Shown piece after piece: positions 34,149 through 43,465 of a DNA stretch of 64,000 bases. Both the position numbers and the translations under genes were made by a program. The notes below the pieces were generated by a model. That model was not told where the DNA came from. It saw only the letters and a list, made by a program, of their open reading frames with translations, and made no database searches. Origin of the DNA: Catellatospora bangladeshensis (GTDB lineage Bacteria > Actinomycetota > Actinomycetes > Mycobacteriales > Micromonosporaceae); assembly GCF_016862575.1 (NCBI RefSeq), contig NZ_BONF01000034.1:62001-126000 (forward strand). The letters are read 5' to 3'. Every line of letters begins with the position of its first letter. Within the stretch, counting starts at the first letter, position 1.

Positions 34149-34991
34149 GTGCGGAACACCACCAGGCGGCTCGCGATCACGGCGACCACCGTCGTCGCAT
34201 CGCTCGCCCTCACCCTGACCCCGGCCGCGGCCGGCGGCCCACAGGCCGATTCCGTCCAGGGCAGCCAGCTCGCCGCCACCGCGACCGAACTGATCACCAA
34301 CCTCGACGCGATCGGCTGGCCGGCCGAGCGCGCCTACAACTACTACGGCACGCCGAGCCGCGTCACGCTCGGCACCCCGAACCAGCCGACCACGTACCTC
34401 AACGTGAGCCAGTGCGCCACGTTCGTGCGGCGGCTCATGTCGCACCGGTTCGCCTGGGCGACCAGCTCGTGGTTCACCGCCGAGTTCGGCGACAGCTTCC
34501 CCGACAGCGCGGAGTTCCACGACGCGTTCGCCGCCGATCTCGACCGGACCGACGACATCCCCGACATCCGGGGCTTCGAGCTGCACGTCTTCCCGTACTT
34601 CAACCTGGAGGCCGGGGACATCATGGCGATCCGGTACGACGACGGCTCGTCCGGCGGCAGCGGCCACATGGCGATCATCGGCACCGGCAGCCACCTCGTC
34701 GACGACACGCACCCGAGCTACCGCGAGTGGGCGATCCGGGTCATGGACAGCACGTCGTCGCCGCACGGCGTGCCTGCCGCGGGCCACGACTTCCCGGACA
34801 CCCGCTTCTACCTCGACCCGCAGACCGGCCGCTGGACCGAGGCCGACGGCGCCGGGGCGGGCTGGATGTTCATCCGCACCGCCCGCGCCGACGGCGCGAT
34901 CATCTCGCACAGCTGGAGCGCGGACGACGACACCTGGCACACCGTGGCCGACCGCCCGATCAACTTCGGCCGGATCGACCTGTACGCCTGA
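34149..34991 (+). CDS. Secreted NlpC/P60-like cysteine-hydrolase fold protein
   Basis: 280 aa. GTG 34149 is chosen over ATG 34143 because AAGGA is then seven bases upstream instead of one. A signal peptide (RRLAITATTVVASLALTLTPAAA) is followed by a domain resembling papain-fold peptidoglycan hydrolases: NVSQCATFVRRLMSHRF gives a candidate nucleophile Cys and EAGDIMAIRYDDGSSGGSGHMAIIG a candidate His. The order is NlpC/P60-like but the catalytic pairing is not certain. It probably acts outside the cell on the wall. A hairpin terminator follows. Confidence 0.6.
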   Translation: MRNTTRRLAITATTVVASLALTLTPAAAGGPQADSVQGSQLAATATELITNLDAIGWPAERAYNYYGTPSRVTLGTPNQPTTYLNVSQCATFVRRLMSHRFAWATSSWFTAEFGDSFPDSAEFHDAFAADLDRTDDIPDIRGFELHVFPYFNLEAGDIMAIRYDDGSSGGSGHMAIIGTGSHLVDDTHPSYREWAIRVMDSTSSPHGVPAAGHDFPDTRFYLDPQTGRWTEADGAGAGWMFIRTARADGAIISHSWSADDDTWHTVADRPINFGRIDLYA

Positions 34992-34999
34992 CACACACA

Positions 35000-35037
35000 A
35001 GCGCCCGCCATGCCGTTGCAGCGGCGTGGCGGGCGCT
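35000..35037. terminator. Bidirectional terminator hairpin
   Basis: 16-bp stem AGCGCCCGCCATGCCG / CGGCGTGGCGGGCGCT with one wobble pair and a 6-base loop, between the convergent NlpC/P60-like gene (ends 34991) and the hotdog thioesterase gene (ends 35047). Confidence 0.8.
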
Positions 35038-35046
35038 CGCGCACGG

Positions 35047-35493
35047 TCACCCCTTGGCGCGTGGCGGCCTGCCCACCGGCATGATGGTGGCCAGCATCGT
35101 CGCGACGTGGCGCTCCTTGCCGTCCTTGACCGCGTACACATCGGAGCTGGCGATCACCAGCCGCGACGACGCCCGGATCACCCGGCCGCGCCCGACCAGC
35201 CTGTCCCCGATCGCGGGGGCGAGCAGGTGCAGCTTGTACTCCGCGGTCACCACGTCGCCGACGACCGAGGCCGCGGCCCAGGCGCACGCGTTGTCGGCCA
35301 CGCACCCGACCACCGCGCCGTGCGCGAAGCCGTGGTGCTGGGTCAGCTCGGGGCGGATCGGCAGCTGCAGCTCGGCGATCCCCTTGCCGCACTCCAGGAT
35401 CTCCGCGCCGAGCAGCGCGTTGAACGGCGAGGCCTTGATGACCTCGCGCATGATCTCCAAGGTGGCGACAGGGCGGTCGTCGATCGGTTCCAT
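35047..35493 (-). CDS. PaaI-type hotdog thioesterase
   Basis: 148 aa, ATG 35493 with GGAGG upstream. The hotdog core is recognisable: FNALLGAEILECGKGIAELQLPIRPEL then QHHGFAHGAVVGCVADNACAWAA, the HG(A/V) helix typical of 4-hydroxybenzoyl-CoA/PaaI thioesterases, and KLHLLAPAIGDRLVGRGRV. Such enzymes hydrolyse acyl-CoA or acyl-ACP thioesters. It is the last gene of the seven-gene acyl operon, 37 bases after the acyl-AMP ligase, and may release or edit the acyl chain. Confidence 0.88.
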   Translation of the reverse strand: MEPIDDRPVATLEIMREVIKASPFNALLGAEILECGKGIAELQLPIRPELTQHHGFAHGAVVGCVADNACAWAAASVVGDVVTAEYKLHLLAPAIGDRLVGRGRVIRASSRLVIASSDVYAVKDGKERHVATMLATIMPVGRPPRAKG

Positions 35494-35530
35494 CGGTCCT
35501 CCGGGCAGGTCGAGGGGCGGGTTTGCAGGG

Positions 35531-37246
35531 TCAGGCCGGGGCGGGCGCGCGCGGCGCCCACAGGTCGAAGTCGGCGTCGAGGTAGCGGCGCCGGGCCGCG
35601 GCCCGCATGATCTTGCCGCTGCTGGTCTTCTGCAGCTGGACGGGCTTGGTCAGCACGATGTCGCCCAGCGCCACGTCGTGCTCGCGGGTCACCGCGGCAC
35701 GGATCGACGAGACGACATCCATCCGGTCAGCTTCCCACAGCTGCTCGCGCCGGACCTCTTGAACCACGACCAGCCGCTCCCCGTCCGGCCCGGGGACCGA
35801 GAACGCCGCACAGCCGCCCTCCTGCAGCGCCTCGTGCGCGGCCTGGACGGTGAATTCGATGTCCTGCGGGTAGAGGTTGCGACCCCGAATGATGATCATG
35901 TCCTTGAGCCGGCCCACCACGTACAGCTCGCCTTCGAGCAGGAAACCCAGGTCTCCGGTACGCAGATACGCGTCCTCGTCACCCGCGAGCCGGCCGTGGA
36001 ACGTCGCCGCCGTGGCCGCCTCGTTGCGCCAGTACCCCTGGGTGACGTTGCCGCCGCTGACCCAGATCTCGCCGATGTCGCCGTCGCCGCACGGCCGCCC
36101 GGTCTCCGGGTCGACGATGCGCACCCGCTGCCCCGGCGCGACGGTGCCCGACCCGACGAGCGTCTGGCCGCGACCGGGCTCGGCGGGCTCGTAGCGGCGG
36201 GCGGCGAGGGCGTCCACGTCGGCCTCGCACGTCCGCGCACCGCGTCCCGGACCCGCACCGGCGACCATCAGCGTGGCCTCGGCGAGCCCGTAGCAGGGGA
36301 AGTGCGCCTGCGCGCGGAAACCGACCGGCGCGAACGTCTCGGTGAACCGCCGCAGGGTGTCGTGCCGCACCGGCTCCGCGCCGTTGAACGCGATCCGCCA
36401 GCCGCTCAGGTCCACGTCCGGCAGGCCCTGCTTCTGGGCGCGGGCGACGCACGCGTCGTAGGCGAAGTTCGGGCCGCCGCTGGTGTGCGCGCGGTATCGG
36501 GAGACGGCCGTCAGCCAGCGCAGCGGCCACCGGATGAACACCAGCGGCGACATCAGCACGCTGGTCGAGCCGACGTAGAGCGGGTTGAGCACGTTCCCGA
36601 TCAGGCCCTGGTCGTGGTAGAGCGGCGCCCAGCCGACGACGGTGGAGTCCGCGTCGTGGCCGAAGGCGCGCGTCATGTGCTCCTGGTTGGCGATCAGGTT
36701 GCCGTGGCTCACCATCACGCCCTTGGGCGCGGCCGTCGAACCGGACGTGTACTGCAGGAACGCGATGTCCCCGGCGTCGCACGCGATCGGCTCGAAGCCG
36801 CCGCCCGGGGCCGGGTCCAGCCGGTCCACCTCCAGCCAGGCCGCCGACGCGGCCAGCTCCGGCAGGTTGCGGCGGGCCGATTCGGCCAGGGTGCTGTCGG
36901 TGAGCACCACGGCGGGCGCGCAGTCGGCGATGACGCTGAGCGTGGCGTCCTGGATGCGGTGCTTGCGCGGCCGGTTGACCGGCACGGCGATCACCCTGGC
37001 CAGCAGGCAGCCGAAGTATCCGACGACGAAGTCCAGCCCCGGCGGGAACAGCAGCAGCGCCCGGTCGCCCGGCGCGCACAGCCCGGTCAGCCGCTCGGCC
37101 ACCGCCAGCGCCCGCCGGTGCAGCTCGGCGTAGGTGAGCGCGGCCGCCTCGGTCTCGTCCTCGCCGAGGAAGACGTACGCCCGGCGGTCCGGCGTCCGCG
37201 CCGCGCGGGCGGCCAGGATCTCAGGAAACAACGGTGGCACGCGCAC
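35531..37246 (-). CDS. Fatty acyl-AMP ligase (FAAL)
   Basis: 571 aa, GTG 37246 with GAAGGG upstream. Adenylation motifs are [21 protein letters not shown] (A3-like), the FAAL-type [38 protein letters not shown] and [18 protein letters not shown], then [37 protein letters not shown]. These are diagnostic of FAALs, which load fatty acids as acyl-AMP onto an acyl carrier protein rather than CoA. Its 5' end overlaps the thioesterase II gene by 26 bases. The free ACP encoded at 40095-40373 is its probable partner. Confidence 0.93.
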   Translation of the reverse strand: MRVPPLFPEILAARAARTPDRRAYVFLGEDETEAAALTYAELHRRALAVAERLTGLCAPGDRALLLFPPGLDFVVGYFGCLLARVIAVPVNRPRKHRIQDATLSVIADCAPAVVLTDSTLAESARRNLPELAASAAWLEVDRLDPAPGGGFEPIACDAGDIAFLQYTSGSTAAPKGVMVSHGNLIANQEHMTRAFGHDADSTVVGWAPLYHDQGLIGNVLNPLYVGSTSVLMSPLVFIRWPLRWLTAVSRYRAHTSGGPNFAYDACVARAQKQGLPDVDLSGWRIAFNGAEPVRHDTLRRFTETFAPVGFRAQAHFPCYGLAEATLMVAGAGPGRGARTCEADVDALAARRYEPAEPGRGQTLVGSGTVAPGQRVRIVDPETGRPCGDGDIGEIWVSGGNVTQGYWRNEAATAATFHGRLAGDEDAYLRTGDLGFLLEGELYVVGRLKDMIIIRGRNLYPQDIEFTVQAAHEALQEGGCAAFSVPGPDGERLVVVQEVRREQLWEADRMDVVSSIRAAVTREHDVALGDIVLTKPVQLQKTSSGKIMRAAARRRYLDADFDLWAPRAPAPA

Positions 37247-37961
37247 GGATCCCTTCGGCGATCGTCGCCGCGATCGCGACCCGGTGCTGCTGGTGGAAGA
37301 AGTGGTCGCCGGAGAACGTGTGGACCCGGAACGGGCCGTCGGTGTGCTCACCCCAGGCGTGCACCTCGTCGGCGTCGACCACGGGGTCCTCGGTGCCGAC
37401 GAACGCGTCGACCGGGCAGCCGAGCCGGGGCTGCGGCCCGAACACGTACTCCTCGGTCAGCTCCAGGTCCGCTTTGATCAGCGGGACGGCGTACCGCAGG
37501 AAGGATCTGCTGCCCCCGCCGCTGAGGGTGCCGCCGGAGGTCTCCAGCGCGGCGGCGAACTCGTCGTCGGGCAGGCGGTGGATCTGCGGGCGGCGGGCGG
37601 GCAGCTGCGGCGCGCGGCGTCCGGACAGGAACAGGTGCACCGGCGGGGTGCCCGCCGCGGTCAGGTGCCGGGCCAGCTCGAACGCGATGATCGCGCCCAT
37701 GCTGTGCCCGTAGAGGGCCAGCGGCCGGTCGAGTTCCGCGCGCAGCTGTGCGGCCAGCCCGGCCACCGCCGCCTCGACGGTACGCAGCGCGGGCAGCGCG
37801 GCCAGGTCCTCCCGGCCCGGCAGCTGTGCCCGCACCGGCAGCACCGACGGCGGGAACAACCCCAGCCAGCGGCTGAACGACCCGGCGCCGCCACCCGCGT
37901 GGGGCAGGCACAGCAGCGCGACGGGCGCATCGGACGGCTCGTAACGCAGCCAGCCCTTCAT
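37221..37961 (-). CDS. Type II thioesterase (alpha/beta hydrolase)
   Basis: 246 aa, ATG 37961 overlapping the P450 stop by 4 bases. Family signature: [36 protein letters not shown] (start), then the nucleophile elbow [17 protein letters not shown] with the catalytic Ser, [12 protein letters not shown], and [10 protein letters not shown] with the catalytic His; Asp lies in DEDPV-like [15 protein letters not shown]. Type II thioesterases clear or release acyl chains from carrier proteins in PKS/NRPS and fatty-acid systems. Here the only carrier in the operon is the stand-alone ACP, so chain release is the likely task. Confidence 0.93.
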   Translation of the reverse strand: MKGWLRYEPSDAPVALLCLPHAGGGAGSFSRWLGLFPPSVLPVRAQLPGREDLAALPALRTVEAAVAGLAAQLRAELDRPLALYGHSMGAIIAFELARHLTAAGTPPVHLFLSGRRAPQLPARRPQIHRLPDDEFAAALETSGGTLSGGGSRSFLRYAVPLIKADLELTEEYVFGPQPRLGCPVDAFVGTEDPVVDADEVHAWGEHTDGPFRVHTFSGDHFFHQQHRVAIAATIAEGIRARATVVS

Positions 37962-39193
37962 CGGCCGCCCCGCACGGTGACGGGCAGCGCCTTCAGGCCG
38001 CGGATGATGAAGCTCTGGTCCTGCCAGTCGAGGTCGCCGGAGGCGAGTTCGAGGTGCTCCGGACGCCGGTAGAGGGTCTCGAACACGACGGCGGCCTGCG
38101 CCTCGGCCAGCAGGCCGCCCAGGCAGCCATGCATGCCGTGGCCGAAGGCCAGGTGCCGCCGGGCGTCGCGGGTGATGTCGAACTCGTCGGGCCGGGCGAA
38201 CACCTCCGGGTCGCGGTTGGCCGCGCCCAGGCACACCAGCACCTGGTCACCCGGTGCGATGCGCTGGCCGCCGAGTTCGACCTCGCGGGTGGCCAGGCGC
38301 TTGGTCTGCTGCAGCGGGCAGTCGTAGCGCAGCGCCTCGTCGACCATGCGCGGCACCAGCTCCGGCTCGCGGCGCAGCAGCTCATCCTGGTCCGGGTGCT
38401 GCAGCAGGGCCAGCAGCGCGTTGCCGATCAGCGACTTGGTGGTCTCGTTGCCCGCGACGAAGCACATGACGCAGACGAACACCAGCTCCTCGTCGGTGAG
38501 CCGGTCACCGCCCGCGGTGGTCGTGGCGAGCAGCCGGCTGATCAGGTCGTCGCCGGGCTCGGCGCGGCGGGCGGCGACCACCTCGTCCAGGGCCTTGGCG
38601 AAGGTGGCGACGACCTCGCGGACGTGCGCGAAGTCCTCGCTCTTCATCAGGCCTGGTTCGAGCAGGAAGCGCACGTCGTGGGTCCACTGCCCGACCTGGG
38701 CGCGCAGGCCGTCCGGCAGTCCCATCCAGTCGCACATGACGTCGACGGGCAGCCGGGCGGCGACGTCGGCGACGAAGTCCCCGCCGCCGTTTCGCCATAC
38801 CCCGTCGATCAGCTCCGCCGCGCGGGCGGCGATGCGCGGGCGCAGCTGCGCCACGGCGGGGGCGGTGAAGACCCGGTTGACGATGCCGCGCAGCCGGGCG
38901 TGCTCCGGGTTGTCGGTGAAGACCAGCGACTTCTCGCCCAGCCGTTCGAGCTGGCCGACGTCGTCGTAGCCGAAGCGGGCGGCGTGCTGGCGGACCAGGC
39001 TCGGGATGAGCCCGGCGCCGAAGGTGCGGTCGTGCAGCACCTCGCGCACCTCGGCGTGCCGGGTCAGCACCCACATACCCATCGTCCGATGCACCGGTTT
39101 CGTTTCGCGCAGCTGCCGGTACGCCGGATACGGGTCGCGCCGGAACTCGGCGCTGAACGGGTTGAACCGGGCCTGGGCCGCCTGCACGCTCAT
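37958..39193 (-). CDS. Cytochrome P450
   Basis: 411 aa, ATG 39193 with an ATGA overlap with the methyltransferase stop. I-helix [16 protein letters not shown] (the AGxxT pattern), ExxR as EALRYD, and heme ligand Cys357 in [11 protein letters not shown]. The proline-rich N-terminus typical of bacterial class I P450s is present. It probably hydroxylates or desaturates the ACP-bound or free acyl chain. No ferredoxin or reductase gene is found in the cluster, so redox partners must come from elsewhere. Confidence 0.94.
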   Translation of the reverse strand: MSVQAAQARFNPFSAEFRRDPYPAYRQLRETKPVHRTMGMWVLTRHAEVREVLHDRTFGAGLIPSLVRQHAARFGYDDVGQLERLGEKSLVFTDNPEHARLRGIVNRVFTAPAVAQLRPRIAARAAELIDGVWRNGGGDFVADVAARLPVDVMCDWMGLPDGLRAQVGQWTHDVRFLLEPGLMKSEDFAHVREVVATFAKALDEVVAARRAEPGDDLISRLLATTTAGGDRLTDEELVFVCVMCFVAGNETTKSLIGNALLALLQHPDQDELLRREPELVPRMVDEALRYDCPLQQTKRLATREVELGGQRIAPGDQVLVCLGAANRDPEVFARPDEFDITRDARRHLAFGHGMHGCLGGLLAEAQAAVVFETLYRRPEHLELASGDLDWQDQSFIIRGLKALPVTVRGGR

Positions 39194-40098
39194 CGTGGCG
39201 TCACTCCTCGCGCGTCGAACAGCCTGCCGCTGTACGGCCGGAACACCAGGCGCAGCAGGCACAGCTTGCCCATCCGGAAGCCGAGCGCGGACAGCTTGAG
39301 ATAGCGCGTGTACCGGGCGACCGTCTCCGGCCCGGCCACCTCGACGGCCAGCTCGCGGTTGGCGCGCAGCCGCCGCCCCCACTCCTCCAGCGTGCGCGCG
39401 TAGTCCAGCCGCCCGTTGCTCACCGACTCGATCTCGAACACGCCCTCGGCGGCCTGCGCGATCTCGGCGAACGTGGGCAGGTCGGCGTTGGGGAAGATCT
39501 CCTGCTGGATGAAGCTGCTCGCATCCGAGGGCGACATGTTGGCGTACGCGATGGTCTGCAGCGACAGGGCGCCGTCGTCGTGCAGCCAGCCGCGGCAGCG
39601 CTCGAAGAACTCGCGGTAGATCCGCGCCTTCTCGGCAGGGGACTCGTCTGGCCGGGCGAAGTGCTCGAACGCGCCGATCGAGATGATGCCGTCGTACTTC
39701 TCGGCCGGCTGGTGGTGCATCCAGTTCTCGATGCGGACCTCGACGCCGGGCAGGCCCTGCGCCCGCACGTACGCCGCCTGCTCCTCGCTGAGGGTCAGCC
39801 CGACCGAGCGAGCGACGCCGTGCGTGGCGGCCAGCCGGTCCAGGATCGCGCCCCAGCCGCAGCCGATGTCGAGCACGTTGCGGGCCCGGGGCGCGCGCAC
39901 CGCGTCGAGGTGGTGGCGCAGCTTGCGTTCCTGCGCCCGCTCCAGCGTGTCGTCCGGGCCGTCCCACAGCGCGCAGGAGTAGCTCAGCGAGTCGTCCAGC
40001 CAGAGCCGGTAGAAGTCGTTGCCGACGTCGTAGTGGTGCCGGATCGCGGCCGCCGCCTCGTCGGCGCGCTGCGCCTGGGTCTGCACCGCCACGGTCAC
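39190..40098 (-). CDS. Cyclopropane-fatty-acid-synthase-family methyltransferase
   Basis: 302 aa, GTG 40098 overlapping the ACP stop (GTGA). CMAS/CfaS signatures: HHYDVGNDFYRLWLDDSLSYSCALW at the start, VLDIGCGWGAILDRLA (SAM site), GLTLSEEQAAYVRAQGL and the active-site segment ISIGAFEHFAR. The enzyme adds a methyl or methylene group from SAM across an acyl double bond, so it matches a desaturase in the same operon. Product could be a cyclopropane, methyl-branched or methoxy group; this cannot be decided from sequence. Confidence 0.92.
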   Translation of the reverse strand: MTVAVQTQAQRADEAAAAIRHHYDVGNDFYRLWLDDSLSYSCALWDGPDDTLERAQERKLRHHLDAVRAPRARNVLDIGCGWGAILDRLAATHGVARSVGLTLSEEQAAYVRAQGLPGVEVRIENWMHHQPAEKYDGIISIGAFEHFARPDESPAEKARIYREFFERCRGWLHDDGALSLQTIAYANMSPSDASSFIQQEIFPNADLPTFAEIAQAAEGVFEIESVSNGRLDYARTLEEWGRRLRANRELAVEVAGPETVARYTRYLKLSALGFRMGKLCLLRLVFRPYSGRLFDARGVTPR

Positions 40099-40373
40099 TG
40101 CTCGCGTTGCTGCTGGATGGCCGTGTGCAGGTAGGCGCTCACGGCGTTGAGGGTCGGGTTCTCGAACAGCGCCTCGGGCGGCAGGTCGACGCCGTAGCGC
40201 TCCTCGATGTCGATCAGCAGCGACACGGCCAGCGCCGAGTCGAGGCCGAGCCGGTCGAAGTCGGCGGCGGGGTCCACGTCGGCCACCGGGATCTCCAGCA
40301 GCTCCGCCACGGCCTGGCGGCACCACGCGGTGAGGTCGTCCTGGGTCAGGCTGGCGATGTCGCTTGTGGTCAT
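40095..40373 (-). CDS. Stand-alone acyl carrier protein
   Basis: 92 aa, ATG 40373 with AAGGAA upstream. Four-helix ACP with the 4'-phosphopantetheine attachment Ser46 in RLGLDSALAVSLL, followed by DIEERYGVDLPPEALFENPTL. It is 11 bases after the desaturase gene. Together with the FAAL it forms the loading pair of the operon. The Gly-Leu-Asp-Ser motif and acidic helix III face look functional. It is clearly not the primary-metabolism AcpP gene, because it is inside a dedicated cluster. Confidence 0.93.
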   Translation of the reverse strand: MTTSDIASLTQDDLTAWCRQAVAELLEIPVADVDPAADFDRLGLDSALAVSLLIDIEERYGVDLPPEALFENPTLNAVSAYLHTAIQQQREQ

Positions 40374-40384
40374 CTGCGGGTTCC

Positions 40385-41389
40385 TTACGCTGCGGCGTTG
40401 GCGGAGGCGGCACGGCGGTCGAGGCGCTTGGCCACCCGCCGGTCCTTGGTGGGCAGTTTCAGATCGGTGGCCAGCCCGGCCACGGCGAGCATCCGGATCA
40501 CCCAGTAGCCGGGGTCCAGCCGATACCAGTCCAGGCCGAACGAGGGCGAGTCGGGGAACGCGTGGTGGTTGTTGTGCCAGGACTCGCCGAGGGTGAGCAG
40601 GGCGAACACGCCGCCGTTGCGGCTGTTCTCGCGGGATTCGTAGGCCTTGGTGCCGAACATGTGCAGGAAGGAGTTGATCGCCCAGACGATGTGCTCCAGG
40701 ATGAAGATCCGCGCCAGGCCGCCCCAGAGCAGGCCGCTGACCGCGCCCTGCCAGCTCATGAAGACCAGGCCGCCGATGACGCCCGGCAGGACCAGGCCAA
40801 GCACGACCCAGTAGTAGTACAGCCGCGCGACGCGGATCAGCGGCTTGTTCTTCAGCAGGTCCGGTGCGTAGTGGACGATGTTCGGGTACTCGTGGCGGCG
40901 CATCCACAGAAAGTGCGAGTGCATCAGGCCGCGCAGCCGGCCCGTGAACCCGCCGCCGGACAGGTTGGGCGAGTGCGGGTCGCCCTCGCGGTCGCTGCAC
41001 TCGTGGTGGCGGCGGTGCAGCGCCACCCAGGAGACCATGCCGCCCTGCCCGGCCATCGAGCCGAGGATCGCCAGCGCCGCGGCCACCCAAGGCTTGGCCC
41101 GGAAGGTGCGGTGGGTGAACAGGCGGTGGTAGCCGACGGTCACGCCGATGCCGGTGAGCAGCCACATACCGAACAGCAGCAACAGCTCGACGACACCGAA
41201 CGGGTGGACCCAGAGGAACGCGATCGCGGCCGCCATCCCGAAGAACGGAAGGACGTCGAACAGGAGGAAGTGACGCCTTTGCAGGCGATGGATATAAGGA
41301 TTGCTGATTGCTTTCTTACGATGGTCCGCCCCGCTCTCGACCACGAAGTCGGCATTGTGGGTGGCGAACACCGAACCGTCCTGCGCCAT
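40385..41389 (-). CDS. Acyl desaturase (membrane fatty acid desaturase)
   Basis: 334 aa. Histidine boxes are intact: HRLFTH (near 83), HRRHH (near 120) and ESWHNNHHAFPDS (near 265), the di-iron site of delta-9-type membrane desaturases. Four membrane helices lie at about 46-90 and 185-220. It is the first gene of the operon. Either a substrate carrier-bound acyl chain or acyl-CoA could be used; pairing with FAAL and ACP suggests the carrier-bound form, by inference. Confidence 0.93.
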   Translation of the reverse strand: MAQDGSVFATHNADFVVESGADHRKKAISNPYIHRLQRRHFLLFDVLPFFGMAAAIAFLWVHPFGVVELLLLFGMWLLTGIGVTVGYHRLFTHRTFRAKPWVAAALAILGSMAGQGGMVSWVALHRRHHECSDREGDPHSPNLSGGGFTGRLRGLMHSHFLWMRRHEYPNIVHYAPDLLKNKPLIRVARLYYYWVVLGLVLPGVIGGLVFMSWQGAVSGLLWGGLARIFILEHIVWAINSFLHMFGTKAYESRENSRNGGVFALLTLGESWHNNHHAFPDSPSFGLDWYRLDPGYWVIRMLAVAGLATDLKLPTKDRRVAKRLDRRAASANAAA

Positions 41390-41725
41390 CTCAACCCCCG
41401 TCCCTGAGGCAGCCTTGAATATTGAGATGTTTCAGTGCAACAGGGAGCCATGCTAGGCGAGCCGTCCGGGCACCGCAAGACGATGTAGGGCCCTCGGCGT
41501 GCAAAAATGTCGTGAACAAACTCTCACGGGCGGCCTACAACCATAGACGCGAGCTGATGTAGTGCCTGGTCATGTGGCGTGTCGGCGGCGCCGCGCGAAG
41601 GCACGGTAAACCATCCGACACCGACCGTCCACGTTGGACCCGTGATTCACGCGGAATTCACCGGAGTGGCGATCCGGGCCGTGGTTCCCCGGTCGGTGAA
41701 TCGTCACATGCGCATACGGTGGGCG
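41390..41725. other. Upstream region of the acyl operon
   Basis: 336 bases between the desaturase start and the YciO gene end. The minus-strand promoter at 41450-41478 is listed separately, with a 5' untranslated region of about 53 bases. Otherwise no gene or strong repeat; an AT-richer patch (41500-41560) follows. Confidence 0.5.
41450..41478 (-). promoter_or_regulatory. Promoter of the acyl-modification operon
   Basis: On the minus strand, TTGCGG (41478-41473), a 17-base spacer and TAGCAT (41455-41450). Both hexamers match housekeeping-type consensus in at least four positions and the spacing is ideal. Predicted start is near 41443, 53 bases before the desaturase ATG. Confidence 0.5.
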
Positions 41726-42346
41726 CTATTCGAAACGGGACGGGTCCCCGGCCCCGACGCGCAGGATCTCCGGCTCGCCCTCGGACAGGTCGACCACCGT
41801 GGTGGGCTCGGTGCCGCACTCGCCCGAGTCGATCACCGCGTCGACCTGGTGGTCGAGGCGTTCCTTGATCTCCCAGCCCTGCGTCATCGGCTCCTCGTCG
41901 CCGGGCAGCAGCAGGGTGCTGGAGACCAGCGGCTCGCCCAGCTCCTCCAGCAGCGCGAGCGCGACCGGGTGGTCCGGGATGCGCACCCCGACGGTGTGCT
42001 TCTTCGGGTGCAGCATGCGCCGGGGCACCTCCCGCAGCGCCGGCAGGATGAACGTGTACCGGCCCGGCGTAGCCGCCTTGACCAGCCGGAACACCGAGTT
42101 GTCCACCTTGACGAACTGGCCCAGCTGCGCGAAGTCGCGGCAGACCAGGGTGAAGTGGTGCCGCTCGTCCAGCTTCCGGATGTCGCGGATGCGGTCGAGC
42201 CCGGCCTTGTCGCCGAGCTTGCAGCCGAAGGCGAAACAGGAGTCGGTGGGGTAGGCGATCAGCCCGCCCTCGCGCACGATGTCGACGACCTGACGGATCG
42301 CACGGGGTTGCGGGTTGTCCGGGTGCACGTCGAAATACCTGGCCAC
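41726..42346 (-). CDS. YciO/Sua5/YrdC-family protein
   Basis: 206 aa. The YrdC-like RNA-binding fold starts ARYFDVHPDNPQPRAIRQVVDIVREGGLIAYPTDSCFAFGCKLGD, followed by RKLDERHHFTLVCRDFAQLGQFVKVDN and ATPGRYTFILPALREVPRRML. It ends TTVVDLSEGEPEILRVGAGD. Sua5/TsaC makes threonylcarbamoyl-AMP for the tRNA t6A modification; YciO members are shorter and have weak activity. Length and the KRT-type residues suggest the YciO branch. It is a single gene with a weak ribosome site. Confidence 0.85.
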   Translation of the reverse strand: MARYFDVHPDNPQPRAIRQVVDIVREGGLIAYPTDSCFAFGCKLGDKAGLDRIRDIRKLDERHHFTLVCRDFAQLGQFVKVDNSVFRLVKAATPGRYTFILPALREVPRRMLHPKKHTVGVRIPDHPVALALLEELGEPLVSSTLLLPGDEEPMTQGWEIKERLDHQVDAVIDSGECGTEPTTVVDLSEGEPEILRVGAGDPSRFE

Positions 42347-42400
42347 ACGCCGAGAGTAGTACGCCGAGCCGCTGATGCGGGCCGCACACGCGAAGCGTCT

Positions 42401-43465
42401 TCAGCGCACCAGCGGCAGCACGTGCTCGCCGACCCGGCGCGCCTCCTCCAGGTGCGGCCACGCGGACAGGATGAACTCGTCCACGCCCAGCGCGGCGTAC
42501 TCGCTGAGCCGCTCGGCGACCTCGGCGTAGCTGCCCACCAGCGCGGTGCCCGCGCCCTCGCGGACCAGGCCCACGCCCGCCCACAGGTTCGGCGCGACGA
42601 CCAGGCTGTCGGCCCGGCCGCCGTGCAGCGCGGCCATGCGCGCCTGGCCCACCGACTCCATCTTCGCGAACCGCTGCTGGGCGGCGGCGATGCGCGCCGG
42701 ATCCATTCCCGACAGCAGCCGGTCCGCCTCCGCCCACGCCTCGTCGGCGGTCGGCCGGGCGATGACGTGGATGCGCAGGCCCAGCCGCAGGCTGCGGCCC
42801 GCTGCGGCGGCCAGCGCCCGCATCCGGGTCACCCGCTCGCCGATCGCCGCGGGCGGCTCGCCCCACATCAGGTACACGTCCGACAGGCGCGCGGCGACCT
42901 GCTCGGCGGCCGGTGACGCACCGCCGAAGTAGATCGGCGGCGCGGGGTCCAGCGGGCCCGCCAGGCCGCCCGCCTCGACCCGGTAGTGGCTGCCCCGGTA
43001 GTCGAACTTCTCCCCGGCCCAGCAGCGCCGGATGACCTCCAGGCAGTCCGCCGTGCGGTCGTAGCGCTCGCCGTGGTCGAGGAAGTCCCCGTACGCGCGC
43101 TGCTCAGCCCCGTCGCCGCCGGTCACCGCGTTGAGCGCGAGCCGCCCGCCGGACATCGCCTGGAACGCCTCGGCCTGCTGGGCGATCAGCGTGGGCAGCG
43201 CGAAGCCGGTGCGGAACGCGACGAGCAGTTTCAGCCGCTCGGTGTGCTGGGCCACGGCCGCGCACACGATCCACGGGTCCGGGCAGGCCGCGCCGACCGG
43301 GGTGAGCGCGGCCGTGAAGCCGGAACGCTCGGCGGCGCGGGCCACGTCGGCGAGGTAGCCGATGGACGCGGTGCGGGTGTGCCGGGCCGCCCCGGCGGCG
43401 ACCGTCGCGGACCCGACCTCGTGACCGTCACCCGAGGTGGGCAGGAACCAATGGAACTGGGTCAT
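42401..43465 (-). CDS. LLM-class flavin-dependent oxidoreductase (SsuD-like)
   Basis: 354 aa, ATG 43465 with GAGGAG upstream. Like FMNH2-dependent alkanesulfonate monooxygenases it opens MTQFHWFLPTSGDGH, then AAERSGFTAALTPVGAACPDPWIVCAA, FRTGFALPTLIAQQAEAFQAMSGGRLALNAVTGGD and FDYRGSHYRVEAGGL. SsuD uses reduced flavin from a partner reductase to cleave C-S bonds in sulfonates. There is no ssuABC or ssuE nearby, so the sulfur substrate is only a family-based guess. Single gene. Confidence 0.85.
   Translation of the reverse strand: MTQFHWFLPTSGDGHEVGSATVAAGAARHTRTASIGYLADVARAAERSGFTAALTPVGAACPDPWIVCAAVAQHTERLKLLVAFRTGFALPTLIAQQAEAFQAMSGGRLALNAVTGGDGAEQRAYGDFLDHGERYDRTADCLEVIRRCWAGEKFDYRGSHYRVEAGGLAGPLDPAPPIYFGGASPAAEQVAARLSDVYLMWGEPPAAIGERVTRMRALAAAAGRSLRLGLRIHVIARPTADEAWAEADRLLSGMDPARIAAAQQRFAKMESVGQARMAALHGGRADSLVVAPNLWAGVGLVREGAGTALVGSYAEVAERLSEYAALGVDEFILSAWPHLEEARRVGEHVLPLVR

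Noticed and set aside
34412-37477. 1021-codon open frame on the plus strand
   Set aside because: Crosses three real genes in other frames (NlpC/P60-like, thioesterase, FAAL) and a terminator.
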